Shown piece after piece: positions 1 to 11,700 of a DNA stretch of 64,000 nucleotides. The DNA lies in contig NC_069136.1 of assembly GCF_026914265.1 (NCBI RefSeq), positions 50,833,381 through 50,897,380 of the forward strand, in the 5' to 3' direction. This stretch comes from Mya arenaria (Eukaryota; Mollusca; Bivalvia; Myida; Myidae). The position numbers were made by a program, and so were the translations under genes. Positions within the stretch are counted from its first letter, which is position 1. Each line of letters begins with the position of its first letter. Under the pieces are notes generated by a model that made no database searches, was not told the origin of the DNA, and saw only the letters and a list, made by a program, of their open reading frames with translations.

Positions 1-340
1 TGTAACACATTTCGTGTAAATAAAATATTGTATTTATGCACGCAGTGGCACATAAACACCTTCATGTTATAAGATCTTACATTTAAAGTTATTTCTCGAA
101 CCGTACCTCATATGAATTGTGCAAAATGTCATGGTTCAGGGTACAAAAGTTTAGCCATGTTCCAACATATCGAGTCTATGACGTCCAGCACGAACTGTTG
201 GACATTTCGGGTCAACGTTCATGTGTGTGGCTATTAAAGTATTGTGATGATGTATCAACACTTGAATAGAGAAAGTCGGTCGATTTTGACATTAGATTTA
301 CTTGTCTCAGCATCGTGCGCGACGTTTAACCTGTCTGTAC

Positions 341-2722
341 CTGTGTCCGGACTTTGACGTCCAGTCCGGCTTTATCCACCACGATGGCGGTCAGAATAGA
401 TTCTACCAGCAAGGCAACGAACGTGTTACACCCAAACACGAACCCATAACGTTTTCGGGTAAGAGCACTGGCTATCTGGGCTCTGGTGTGTAGGATGAAA
501 ATAAATTAATATAAGATGAGAATTGAGTAGAGCATCTTATGGTCATGCAACCACCCGCCATTTTTTCTGAGTTAACCAATGGGTAACACGTTATAACCTG
601 TAGCCAATTGTGTTATGCTGGATAAGTTACCCACACGTTATAATTTTGGCTAGTATGCACATACAAACAATTTGATTGGTCATAAGTAATTATTGAACAA
701 ATGTTGACCATTTAGTAAACAGTTTGGCAAACTCTAACCAATCCAAAGAGTTAACCAGTTTTATAAGACTGACTTCAGGATAACACACTTGCATATTTGG
801 TGTGTTCTAGGTTTCACGTAAATACTTTAAACGGATTGTATGATGATGTGGACGAAGACAGAAATACAATGACACATCAATGGTATATACAAAATATATT
901 GCTGAACAATGAAGAAATAAAGATATACATACGCTGCTATGACCAGAACAATTTGGTAAGTGGATCGAAATAAATCATAGAGAACGTAGCACACCCAAAT
1001 GCTCGAAGTTTGTGACATAATCAAAAGAAATATGGCGTTTAGTCCACAAATGACTGTTGTAACTAGCTCGCATCTTCCCGGGACTGACCAATTAACTGGC
1101 AGGAAGCCGACTGCTAACACGGCACATGAACCTAAAAAAACATTAAAAAAATCATATAGTCGTACATATATACATATGTATTAGTAGACGTTATAAAAGA
1201 TAATTACTAGTAGACAATACAAAAACGGTGTTGATGCTTCGGAAACATTGTCCAAAGTATTGCATGTCTACAAAATCTTTAAAAACGAAATTAAGTCTAA
1301 GCATGCGACATTCGTGATCCAAATAAGAGTTATCATCCGAAAATTCATCTGATGATGGGTTGTATTGTATTTTACTAACTCACTAGAAACTAAGCCAAGT
1401 AGCCATCAAATTAAATATGCGTGCTCATTGAAATGTTTCATGGAAATGGCAGGACCACTCAATATGAGCTTTTTTTAAACGTTCTGTAATCCACAATTAT
1501 AGTAATTATTTTATTATACGAAACAGACAGAACAATGTTAACAATTGTCATTTAATTACGGAGAAAACCAGCACACAAACGCAAAAGTATTAATATAAAT
1601 ATGAAAATAGATTTACTCAAGAGAGTTCCCGCAGCTTCCACCGCGCCATTATAGATGTGGTGCTTCCTTGGATTATAGTTGTGGTACGGCGAAAGGATAT
1701 CCCACAAGTTCTGAACGTAGTTCGCTACTTGAAAATTTCCACAGGCCGCCAAGGCCCACCATATTGACCAGATTTGAACCGTCTTATTTGAATAGGCTGA
1801 CTTTGCTTCAAGGAATAAGAATTTCAACAGCGATATAGTCTTTTCGGTAACATTTAATCCGGAGCATGGTTCAATGTCTCCGCTGTCATCTTTCGTTTGG
1901 TCTGTTGACGGAGCTTGTGGATTATTTGTTTTCTCTTCCTCTTCGTCAACAAATCTTTTAGGATTAAACAGTTCTGAGTATTCAGATCTTGGTAACAGCA
2001 AGCTGATCAAAAATGCTATACAGACACTCACGAATGAAAAAATGTTCAATTGAAAATAGTTTAACACATTGTAATATGTCAGCAGCTGTCCCCATAAATA
2101 GGCTATAAACTTTCCCGCCAATGAAGCTGCGCGGGTAAAACTTGACACTTTTTGAAAGTAGTCCCCGGGAACAACAGCGAATATATATGAAAAGTAGCTA
2201 ATCTCACAAGCAGTTCCAAGACCAAATGTCATCTGCATAGCTTTCATTGCGGGAACACCTTGCGCCCAAAGAAGTAGTGCCCATGTAACTATGTAAGCGA
2301 TTCCTACACCGACCAAAGTCGGTTTGTAGCGAAAGTAGTCAGTAAGCAGAAAGACGGGAACCATCCAGAGAAGGTATGAGTATGTCCACCAGGGGTAAAT
2401 CTCATTGTCAACCTAAAAGTAAACCATGGATTGAACGTCAAAGTGCTTATTTTGATGCCATTTGAGAGAAACTGTAATTAATATTTACAAACGATGACTT
2501 TCTACACACCGGACTCCCCGTCAACTTGACGTGTATGTGCGCATAGATATCACATTTATAGCAGTTGTAGTAGCTTCGTTTGCAATAGATTGATAGCGCG
2601 TAATATTATTTGGCCTTCTTTTATCTACTACTACTGCTACTGCTGCTGCTGCTGCTGCTACTGCTACTACTGCTGCTGCTGCTGCTGCTGCTACTGCTAC
2701 TGCTACTACTACTACTACTACT

Positions 2723-2754
<32 letters not shown>

Positions 2755-2828
2755 TACGGCTGCTGCTGCTACTGCTACTGCTACTGCTACTACCACTACC
2801 ACCACTACTACTACTACTACCACCACTT

Positions 2829-2906
<78 letters not shown>

Positions 2907-3642
2907 TTACTACGGCTACCACTACAACAACCACAACAACAATAACTACGTCTTCTAATTATGCTACTCCTGCTGCCGCTGCTATTATAACTAGTATTAC
3001 TACTTTTTCCCTAACAGCCTTAAGACGGTCGAGGGAGGGGGGGTCAAATTATTTCCTGTGAGTCATTTAACTTTATTTCGCGTGCCAATTATTCTATATG
3101 GAATAATGACCCCGGTTATTATTTTATGTGGGGTCATTTTTAATGATAAATCGCTCACTCAAAGTTCATAAAGTGTGACTGAGTTTGCGCGTGTTCATGC
3201 TTGTCTCGTATGATTGGAGTAAAGTTGGGCATATCGAGATAAAACTGATTTCAGAAGATGCTCAATCTATGGTATTGAAGATATGCGTTTCTAAATCAAA
3301 TATAATGGCGGGCGATATGTCCGTTTCCCTCCAAAGAGGTCATGGGTTCGAGTCATACGGTGACACCAGGGTCACATGCTCCCAACCTTTCTAAAAACAC
3401 CAGTGCTAATTCATTTACCCTTGAAACGAAAGAGAGTCATTCAATAGCTGCCTTTAAACTGAGCTAATATTAATTAGTATAATATAGTTGTCATAGTTAG
3501 ATGGTTAAACTGTTACCTGTGTCACAGTGAGGTTCTTCCAGGGTCCCGTAAGATAGACGGTTAGGTATGCCTCGGAGGGCCTCAGATCCTTGAAGAAGCC
3601 GAACGCGCACACAAGCGCGGTCAATAGCTTCCATGGTAACAT
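341..3642 (-). CDS. SLC19-family thiamine/folate transporter (5' and central part; C-terminus off the left edge)
   Basis: Multi-pass plasma-membrane carrier of the reduced folate/thiamine family. Four exons join in phase on the minus strand: 3642-3517, 2412-1617, 1131-933 and 482-341, giving 421 codons. The family is usually near 490 residues, so roughly 70 C-terminal residues lie beyond position 1; no acceptor followed by a matching exon is visible in 1-340. The ATG at 3642 starts [11 protein letters not shown] and leads straight into the family signature [15 protein letters not shown]. Further family marks are TDYFRYKP in exon 2, [11 protein letters not shown] at the end of exon 2, and [10 protein letters not shown] in exon 4. 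An acidic, poorly conserved stretch around residues 170-200 fits the cytoplasmic loop between helices 6 and 7. The sequence does not separate thiamine from folate carriers. Intron 1 carries a large trinucleotide array. Confidence 0.9.
2624..2945. repeat. Trinucleotide microsatellite (CTA/CTG/CGA tracts)
   Basis: About 320 bp of almost pure triplet repeat in intron 1 of the SLC19-like gene. It begins with mixed CTG and CTA triplets, passes through ten CGA triplets near 2725-2755, then a long CTA run, and ends in ACA/CAA triplets. Long open frames over it (poly-L, poly-V, poly-Y) are artefacts of the repeat. Confidence 0.97.
3305..3425 (+). mobile_element. Possible tRNA-derived SINE fragment
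   Basis: GGTCATGGGTTCGAGTC resembles a pol III B box, followed by sequence of the kind found behind tRNA heads in invertebrate SINEs. No clear A box, tail or target duplication was seen. It lies in intron 1 of the SLC19-like gene. Confidence 0.3.
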
Positions 3643-5395
3643 GATTACCAAGATTGAGAGGGGACGTTATTTAGCAAAAACACTGTTCAACCCGACTTTC
3701 TAGTTCGGTCAGTTATTGTCAAAACTATTTCCATGTGTGGTTCCCTAAATAATATCGATTCTGAATAATTTATTGTCATTTATACTTAAATTTTAACGCA
3801 TTGTGTAGTCCACATTTCACTTTTTTATCTACGACATAGCACAAAGATAATTAAGTAATATAGAAATAATTCAATTTTGAAATTGATAAGTTCTTTATCA
3901 GACATTTCATTTGATCGTGGATGTAAACATTTAAGATAAAGAACCTCCTTGTCTTTATGTTAACAAAACTGTGATTACGTATACACATGTATGGGAGTCT
4001 TAGTTAATACATATTGAAGAGCACATTTCAAAACAACTTTGAAATAGTTTTAACACAATTTAAGATATATAATGTTTAGTTTTAGTTTAATAGTTTATTT
4101 ATAATGAAACAAGGGCTTTAAATTGTCATATCATTCGGTAGCCCTGGGGCCGTATTCTTAAAGCATCTTAATTAGGTCATTCGCTAACTTAAGACGATTT
4201 AATTGTTCATAGTCAAATCAAAACAAATGTATAACTGCTTTTAACATTAAAATACTTTTTCAATAAGGTCAATGAAAGTAATAAATGTATTTCAGAAATT
4301 GTAAAGTTTTTAAATCATATGACCAATGAGATCCTTAAATAGGGAAATATATAGGACCCTCTAGGGCTCATAAAGAATTAAGTCTCGTCTGTTTTGCGAG
4401 GAAAACAGTCGCCGTATTACAATATCCGTGTCGTTGTTGGCGTTGTCGTCGTCGTCAAGGTGCAAGTCTTGAAACTTGGTATACTCGGTAAACTGCATGT
4501 TCTCATAAACAATTTACGCATTTAAAACATTAAGGCCCATAATTCTGACTTTGATAATTGTTCAGGTATTCCCCTTTTTACCACTCCGTGGTGATATTGC
4601 TTTCCTTATAACTTTGCGCCTTCAGTTATAAGCATAAAATGAAGGGTAAAAATTCTCCCGGGATAAGCTTGCAACGAAGAAACAGACCATAGAATCGTTT
4701 GACAACATAATATCTCGGATTTGCCGTAGAATTATTAAAAAAACAAAAACGTTTTTATGAATTAAACTCATATTGACTGGGAGAAGCAAGTTATAATTAT
4801 CTGTATTAGCATACATGTACTTCAGTTCATTTCATTCAAATAAAGTTATAATTTAAGTGAAACAAAATCGATTTGATATTGTTAAGAAAAACACGTGAAA
4901 TTGAAATACAATTAGAGGACACTCAGGTCAAGTGGGTTTAGTGTTTAACGAAACAAAAACACGCACAATAACCAATCACAGAATGTTCCGCAAATGAATG
5001 ACTGCATGATTTAGAAACAGACTTTAGAAAAAAGTTGACACACCGGAAAGGTATTCTCAGGTAAATTGTCAAATTTTGGTTCCCGGCTTTGAACCAATCG
5101 GCTTCCTTAATAGATATGAAAGCAGGGTCAAGTACAGGTGACAAACCGTCGTCCATTTTGAACGAGTGCATTATATTTACAATTGAGGAAAGGCAAAGAT
5201 TATTCACATTTTCTGGACTATGTTTGATGGTTATTCAACTTTCCGTATTGTAAGGTTAAGTTTTAACAGTTGCACGAATTAATTAAACCGATCTACCTGT
5301 AATTACAGGTAAACGACTTCAAATGTTTGTCAGTTGAAATTTAAACAATGTTTACATTGAATAAACCAGGAAATGAGTATTTATAACTCATAAAT
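3643..5395. other. Intergenic region between two divergently transcribed genes
   Basis: This 1.75 kb separates the start codons of the minus-strand SLC19-like gene and the plus-strand Bark-like gene, so both promoters should lie here. I see no reliable core promoter motif. The middle holds a copy of a foldback repeat (4148-4345); the short open frames at 4622-5207 show no recognisable protein. Confidence 0.6.
4148..4345. mobile_element. MITE-like dispersed repeat, copy 1
   Basis: Begins GGCCGTATTCTTAAAGC and contains AATTGTTCATAGTCAAATC, ACTGCTTTTAACATTAAA and AAGGTCAATGAAAGTAA. The same string of motifs recurs at 36235-36475, where both ends are present. Here only the left end is clear. Confidence 0.55.
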
Positions 5396-5767
5396 ATGTG
5401 TTATTTAATGAAGAGCTGTGCTCTGTTACTTGTTTGTGTGACTCTTTGGTATGTTACACCTGGAGAAGGTCAAATAACGCCACCGCCACCAAGTAAAATA
5501 CCTTTTGAAGCCAATGGCAGATTGTATAACATATTCTATGTGCCGGAACATTGCAAGGATCCATTCGTTATGGTCCAGGAGGACGTCAAAGGTGGTGTTG
5601 TGATCAGAAACAAAGAACGGAAGGTACTTATGAAAAAGTATGGACCGTATCACATACAGGGAAATCTGGAGCTCGAGCCTCAGGCTTGTATGGTGATAAT
5701 GCCGGGGGTAAAGATGTACTTCGATCCAGGCTTTGGCATCATTGTAAACGGGACGCTCATTGCAAGG
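5396..5767 (+). CDS. bark: Bark-like exon 1: signal peptide and N-terminal strand region
   Basis: The ATG at 5396 opens MCYLMKSCALLLVCVTLWYV, a typical signal peptide core, with likely cleavage after GEG near residue 25. A second ATG five codons in would also serve. The exon ends LIAR before GTATGC in phase 0. Its last 40 residues (IMPGVKMYFDPGFGIIVNG) recur in variant form twice later, as LEIRPGTTLEFMPSIGMV and MPGVKFTIPPGTELQF: a module that opens each beta-helix block. Confidence 0.9.
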
Positions 5768-8700
5768 GTATGCTAAACTTTGTTCAAGTAAACCTTTCAC
5801 ATTAAATGTACATTAAATGTCATTTATCCTTTAATGTTTTCCCGGTAAAGCATCTTAAAACACTTATTTTTCTCTTTGATACGGAAAGTAAAGAAAAAAT
5901 ACAATTAAAGAAAGAAAAAAACCTGGTTGAAATATGGAGAAAACACATGCAGGTATTGTCAGAAAAAAATATAGAATTTAGCAGATGCCTTATCCACTCG
6001 CCCACAAGGACTCATAAACATCTGACGGATGGACCTTTTGTAACAGTTGTAACAGTCCACTGTAGGCGGATGTGCGTTCATAGTATAATATTCGGTTATA
6101 GACGGATTACGTTTATAGTGCATATGATTACTTGGTTGGTAATATGCAAATTAGCAAAGCCTGGGCTCCATGTGTATTGCCAATTTACTGTATATAAAGA
6201 CCAGTCGACCCCTTCTCTGAAGGGATCTGTTTGCCATGTTGGTGTCTCACATTACACCTCTTTTTTAATTGTGTCACTAACAGTTTTCAAAATTGTGGAC
6301 TTGTAATAAAATATTTGAGCATATATCAACATTTGTTGAAGAATTCCAGCTGTAAGTATCTTAGTTTAAAATCATTTAATGATTTGCCACCATCTTTTTT
6401 AAATAAAAAAAATCTGTTACAGGTGTATTTTACAAAGTCAAGCCATGAAATACATTTGTTGTCCCATTCAAAGCTTGGAGTAATACTAAACAGTGGTGAT
6501 AGGCAATCGGCTTGGATTTTCATAATCGATTAATCGAAGACCCTGATCGATCGATTTTCCGAATTAACTAGCATAAAATAACTATGAATTACTGCATTTT
6601 ATGCTAGATAGTTGGTAGGAGTGACCACTTTGATGAATCTGAAGAAAACATTTTTTTTTTAGGTTAAATGTCACTAAATTTTGTACAGGTCAAATGACAC
6701 CAAAGCGGGAGCTCATTCCCACCAAATCACTGTGGATGTCCCCCCTGACCGTCTGCCATCATAAAGCGATTTGAACGCAAAGAAAAACTAAATGAAAGTA
6801 CAGTTGAACCTCGCTATGTAGACATCGGATAAGACGACTTTTCGGTTATGTTGACTTTTTTTTCCGGTCCCGAATTTATTCCTTCTTATTCTATATAAAA
6901 TAAATCTGTTTGTGTCGATTTTTTTATCTCGACTTTTTCGCTATGTCGACCTCGTTTTTCAGTCCCAGTGGTCTAATTTCACACGTTTCCTATATGTTCT
7001 TTATGTCGAACTGTAGATCGAGACGTAGGTGTTAAAATATTCATGACGGTTTGCGGCATGTCGCAAAATACCGTGCGTGTCAAAATAACAAACTGTCATA
7101 ATTAGGGGATACCAAAATGTAATTGGTAAGTGAGAGTAATTAAAGTTGTTTGTTTATGTATTTAATTAAGGAGAGATTTATTGCTCAAGTTCTTTTTGGT
7201 ATTGTATAAAACATGAACATTTTATTGATTAGATATCAATCCCGAATGGGAACAGAAAGATTAACTTCAAAATGTTAGTTCCACTGCTCTGGTCGACCAA
7301 TTCAGAGAAGGACCCGGTATAAAATCCGGGGGGATATCTGTATCGGCCATAGGGAGTAAGGGTTCTAAAAGAAAATTGTCATCGAAATCTTACACCGAGA
7401 AGTACCAAGCCATCATCGAAGTTGAGAAGGGTATCAAGACAAAGAATGTGTTTTGTGTGATCCATAAACGTTAAAGAAATAAATTTGACACAAATAATTC
7501 TTCTTTTGTTTCACTTTATTTTTCAATAATAAGTTTGCTGTTTTCACGACGAAAATATGTAACAAGACCAATCAATTGTGGATGTAAACATCGGACAATC
7601 CAACTCAAACGTGTTGGGATTGATGATATTTTTTGTAATTCGGATGAGTCGACTTTTCGTTATGTCGACTTTTTTCACTAGGTCCCGAAAAAGTCGACAT
7701 AACGAGGTTCGACTGTACTGTTAAAACTCAAAGAAGCGGTAACTTCCCTTAGCTCTAAGTTACGGCGTTATTTAAAGCTGGAAATTTACTAGTTTCAGGC
7801 AAACTTTTTTTTTCGATTATTCGATTATGGAACGATGAGGTCGCCGATCGCCGAATTACTTATGTCTGCCGATATACTCGATTATCGGTGATCATCGGCC
7901 CACCACTAGTTAACAGGGCGAAATATGATTATTATTACTTTCTGAACTTGGGTTCATGTACTCAGTACTCAATATTACTCCTAGCCTTGTTCAAATGTTT
8001 GTGGACGGATATAGAAAGTTGAAGTGATTCCATAAGTCAGTACCACCGTGCCATGTATTTTTATACTGATAATGAGTTACTTAATAACTTTATTCACTGC
8101 TTGAGCAACAATAAAATATTATTTCCCTAACTGCATGTAGCATTGATTAACTTGATATTTGACTTTAGGGCAGCTACATTGAAGACGGCAGGATTTTAAT
8201 GACTAAGAACCCAAACGCGACTGATTATGTTGGCCCAAACAGTCCCTGGCCTACCGATGCCCGACTAGTTGATGGGAATACAACGCGGGATGGGCGACTT
8301 GACTTGCTCCATCAGGGCACATGGAGAGGTGTCTGTACCAACTATAACAAGTGAGAAAGTTTTTTTAATTGTATATATTCTATAGATATATGATGTATCA
8401 GATTAATCAGCTCAACCATTTTTACCAATAAAAGGCTAACCATATTATATTAGGTACATGTTGCTGTCAATATCATCATGTTCTGTATTATTACCAACTT
8501 TGTTTTCAAAACAAAAGAGTATATTGACGTTCATTTTGTACTTTTTTGTCCAAGGTTAAAGTTCAAAATTAAAACTTTATTGTACGAAAGGCCACCGGCC
8601 AATACACAAACAAAAGAAGAGGTTATCTTAATGTATGCCTGGTAAATCTCTCCATTGTTTTAACAGTTATGAGTATTTGTTAAAGGCTGGACAGTGGTTT

Positions 8701-11700
8701 CAGCATGATGTTTATTATTCCTTCAGTGTGTCAAAACCAAAAAAGCCTTGACATGTATAAATTTGGTTGTTGTTGACAATCAATTTTACAAAATATGTTA
8801 TAAATGTTTTGTCTATTGAATCATTTGACTTGATTTCAGTTTTACTGCCATAGACCTCAATGTGACTTGCCGACATCTAGGCTTTGTGTATGGTAACTTT
8901 ACCTACCATTCATTCTCACGTAACGAGACGGACTACATGCTGTATGAAAAACCTTCATGCCGTGGAGATGAAAACAGTCTCTTTGCCTGCCCAGGGGCTG
9001 TCAACATCAAGTTTGGGAAAGCAATTTGTGGTAAGAACTAGTAATGATTAAGACAAATAAGACACGAGTGTCACAAGCATTGCACAGTTATGCTTAACAG
9101 TTTGAAACTCATGGTAAAGGTTGATTTAACGAGAGGGGCAAAGAGGGTTAGGCTTGTGATTAAGGGATGGGTATTGTTGGAAAAAATGTATCGCCATATT
9201 ATGCAAATTACCATTATGAATTACAATTTATATCGCTTTCATTTCATTTTAGTTGAAATTGAAATTATTTTATTGTCAAAGTTTCATTATTTTGCTACAT
9301 AATTGTGTGAATTGAACATATGCCAGCATTGAACATGAACACAGAGTTAAGGAAATTGATGTATTGCCATTTGGGACCTTTAAGATAATTGAAGTAACAA
9401 CTAAAATCCTTCATTGGCCCTTTGTCTCTTTAAATGCTAGATGGAAGAAAATGAACATACCCAAGGCTTACAATTTAAGTGTTTCCATCCATTTACTCCT
9501 TAGCTCTTATTTTTTAGATTCTAATTATGCAATTTTAGACTGTAAGAGACTGTTAAATTTAATGTCCAATACTTTTAATTACGGTAAATTTTATTCTATT
9601 AATCGCCCATCCTCTAATAATCCCCCCCCCCAGTTTTCGGCCTGAAAACTATTTTTTGGGCAAAATTGTGCAAAAACCCTTGCCAGTTAAAGCCCACTCC
9701 CCATTTTTTTTTTCAAAACATACCTTTCAAACAACAAGTTTCCTGATTTCCTTTTTTTTTTATACAATTTTACTTCACTTTTTTGTCTTTACGTCCAAAT
9801 ATTATATTGATGATCGATTTACATCTCTGATTAAAGCAATTGTCTCAAATTCACACCTAATTTGAACTCGGGTACAATTCTAATTAAGGCACGGGCGATT
9901 AATAAAATAAATATGGTACTTGTTCTTTCCGCAGATGGACAGCAGGTGATAGGCTTCCAGTGTGCTGGCTTGCGTCCCGACTTGGCCAAGGACCACTGGC
10001 GAGGGATCGAAATATACAACGCAACAGTGGAGCAAATATACGACACACAAGAACGTCTTAGATATAACAAAACATACACTTTCCTTGAGTATCTGGACAT
10101 AGAATATGCTGGGCTAGACATCTTCCAAGGGGACGGAATGCGTCGTGGATTTGCATCCATCAGTGCTAGTCCCTTTGTTCCCATCATGAACAATATAACA
10201 GTGTCACATGGTGCGTACGATGGGCTGAATCTAACGGACATCAGGGGTGACATACATATGGCGAATTCAACTGTGTCACATAACAGAGGTAAAACACCTA
10301 GAATATATATATATGTATGATGTTGTTTTTGAAAAAAACATACATCTTTTTCCTTATTAGTAAAAACAGGTTGTACTAAGTATATACATAATTTAAGTAT
10401 ATATAATCATATTTCACATATATTCTTGTGGCATTATTCTTTAATGCCTAGATGTCGACATGTCACATTGAGGTCTATGGCAGGAACACGGAAATCAATT
10501 GAAATTATTGAATAAAAATAAGGTTTATAACTTTCTTATTTGATAAAATGATTGTCCACAACAACCAAACTGGTTGTATTGAGTATTTATAATTATATAG
10601 CATTATGATGATAGTGATTGCTTAGGTAACATACATATTGATGAATATTTCAGGACATGGCGTGTTCATAAAAACCGCTGTAGGTCGTACGTTGATCAAC
10701 ATGACTGACATTCAATACAACTGGGGAGATGGACTGAAAATGTACATGGCCAACTACACTATTGACGAGTTCAATCGGAACTTCCCGTCCTCGACTGCAT
10801 TCTGCCGATTATCCTCTCAGACTTTCTCGAGTTTCCCGATTCTTCTGCACCAGGACCTGATAAGCCCAGTTGGAGATAAACCTGTTGGGGATGAATGCTC
10901 CTTGGTGAGAAATACAAAGAAATAGAGGATAGTTGTTTGTTTGAGTGGTAGAAAACTAAGATGTATATCTTATGCAACATTCAATTGTAACCATGGCCTC
11001 ACCAGATCGGGGGCCATACCGGGGATAGCGCGGGAAATGGGCTGTGTTTTTACTTTCCAGGTGGCCCCACAGTGCTGAGTAAATGTGTTGGTTTAAGCTC
11101 ATTCCCCCCTATTTTTAGGCATGAATACAAATTTGTTTTCATTCCCAAAATAGGGGGGAATGGGCCTTACCTATATATAGGATTTCCTAAGGTTGCAGGG
11201 GCATTTGGTGGGGATTTTACCAGCAGGTTGTCCCTGCAGGGGGTGGGGCTTTTTCCCGGGATTGGCTGGACCGAACGTCAAAGTCCCCGCTCTTCCCCGG
11301 ACCTTGGTGTGGGGGGGGGGGGGTGAACGTGGTTACAATTGACTGGTGCATTATAAGCGCTGCTGCCAGGGGTATAAAATCTACCCTTTGGGGTTCGTTA
11401 GGTGAAATTCATTGCCATCTTACTCGGTTATGACCGTTTTTTTATTATATGCCTAAAAAAGATATAAAATGACAGTTATAAAAAAGTGTATTATAGTTTT
11501 TCATAAAAGTGTGTTAAGTTGTATGTGAATGTAACATCGTTTGGTAAATGATGTCGTTGAAATTGTGTCCAATCCCTGTATGCTCTGGAATTTGATTCTG
11601 ATATAAGAGTGAGATAAAATATCAAAACTGTGAAAAATATCGAATTGATGAAAAGAATATTTGATTTTCATTCAAATGTTATCATTAAGATGAGTCTATT

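Noticed and set aside
2521..2958. Open frames of poly-Val, poly-Leu and poly-Tyr on both strands
   Set aside because: They are translations of the trinucleotide repeat; no splice context or flanking protein supports them.
5806..6533. Frames after exon 1 of the Bark-like gene
   Set aside because: Located in intron 1 with no similarity recognised; AT-rich and not continuing in any exon.
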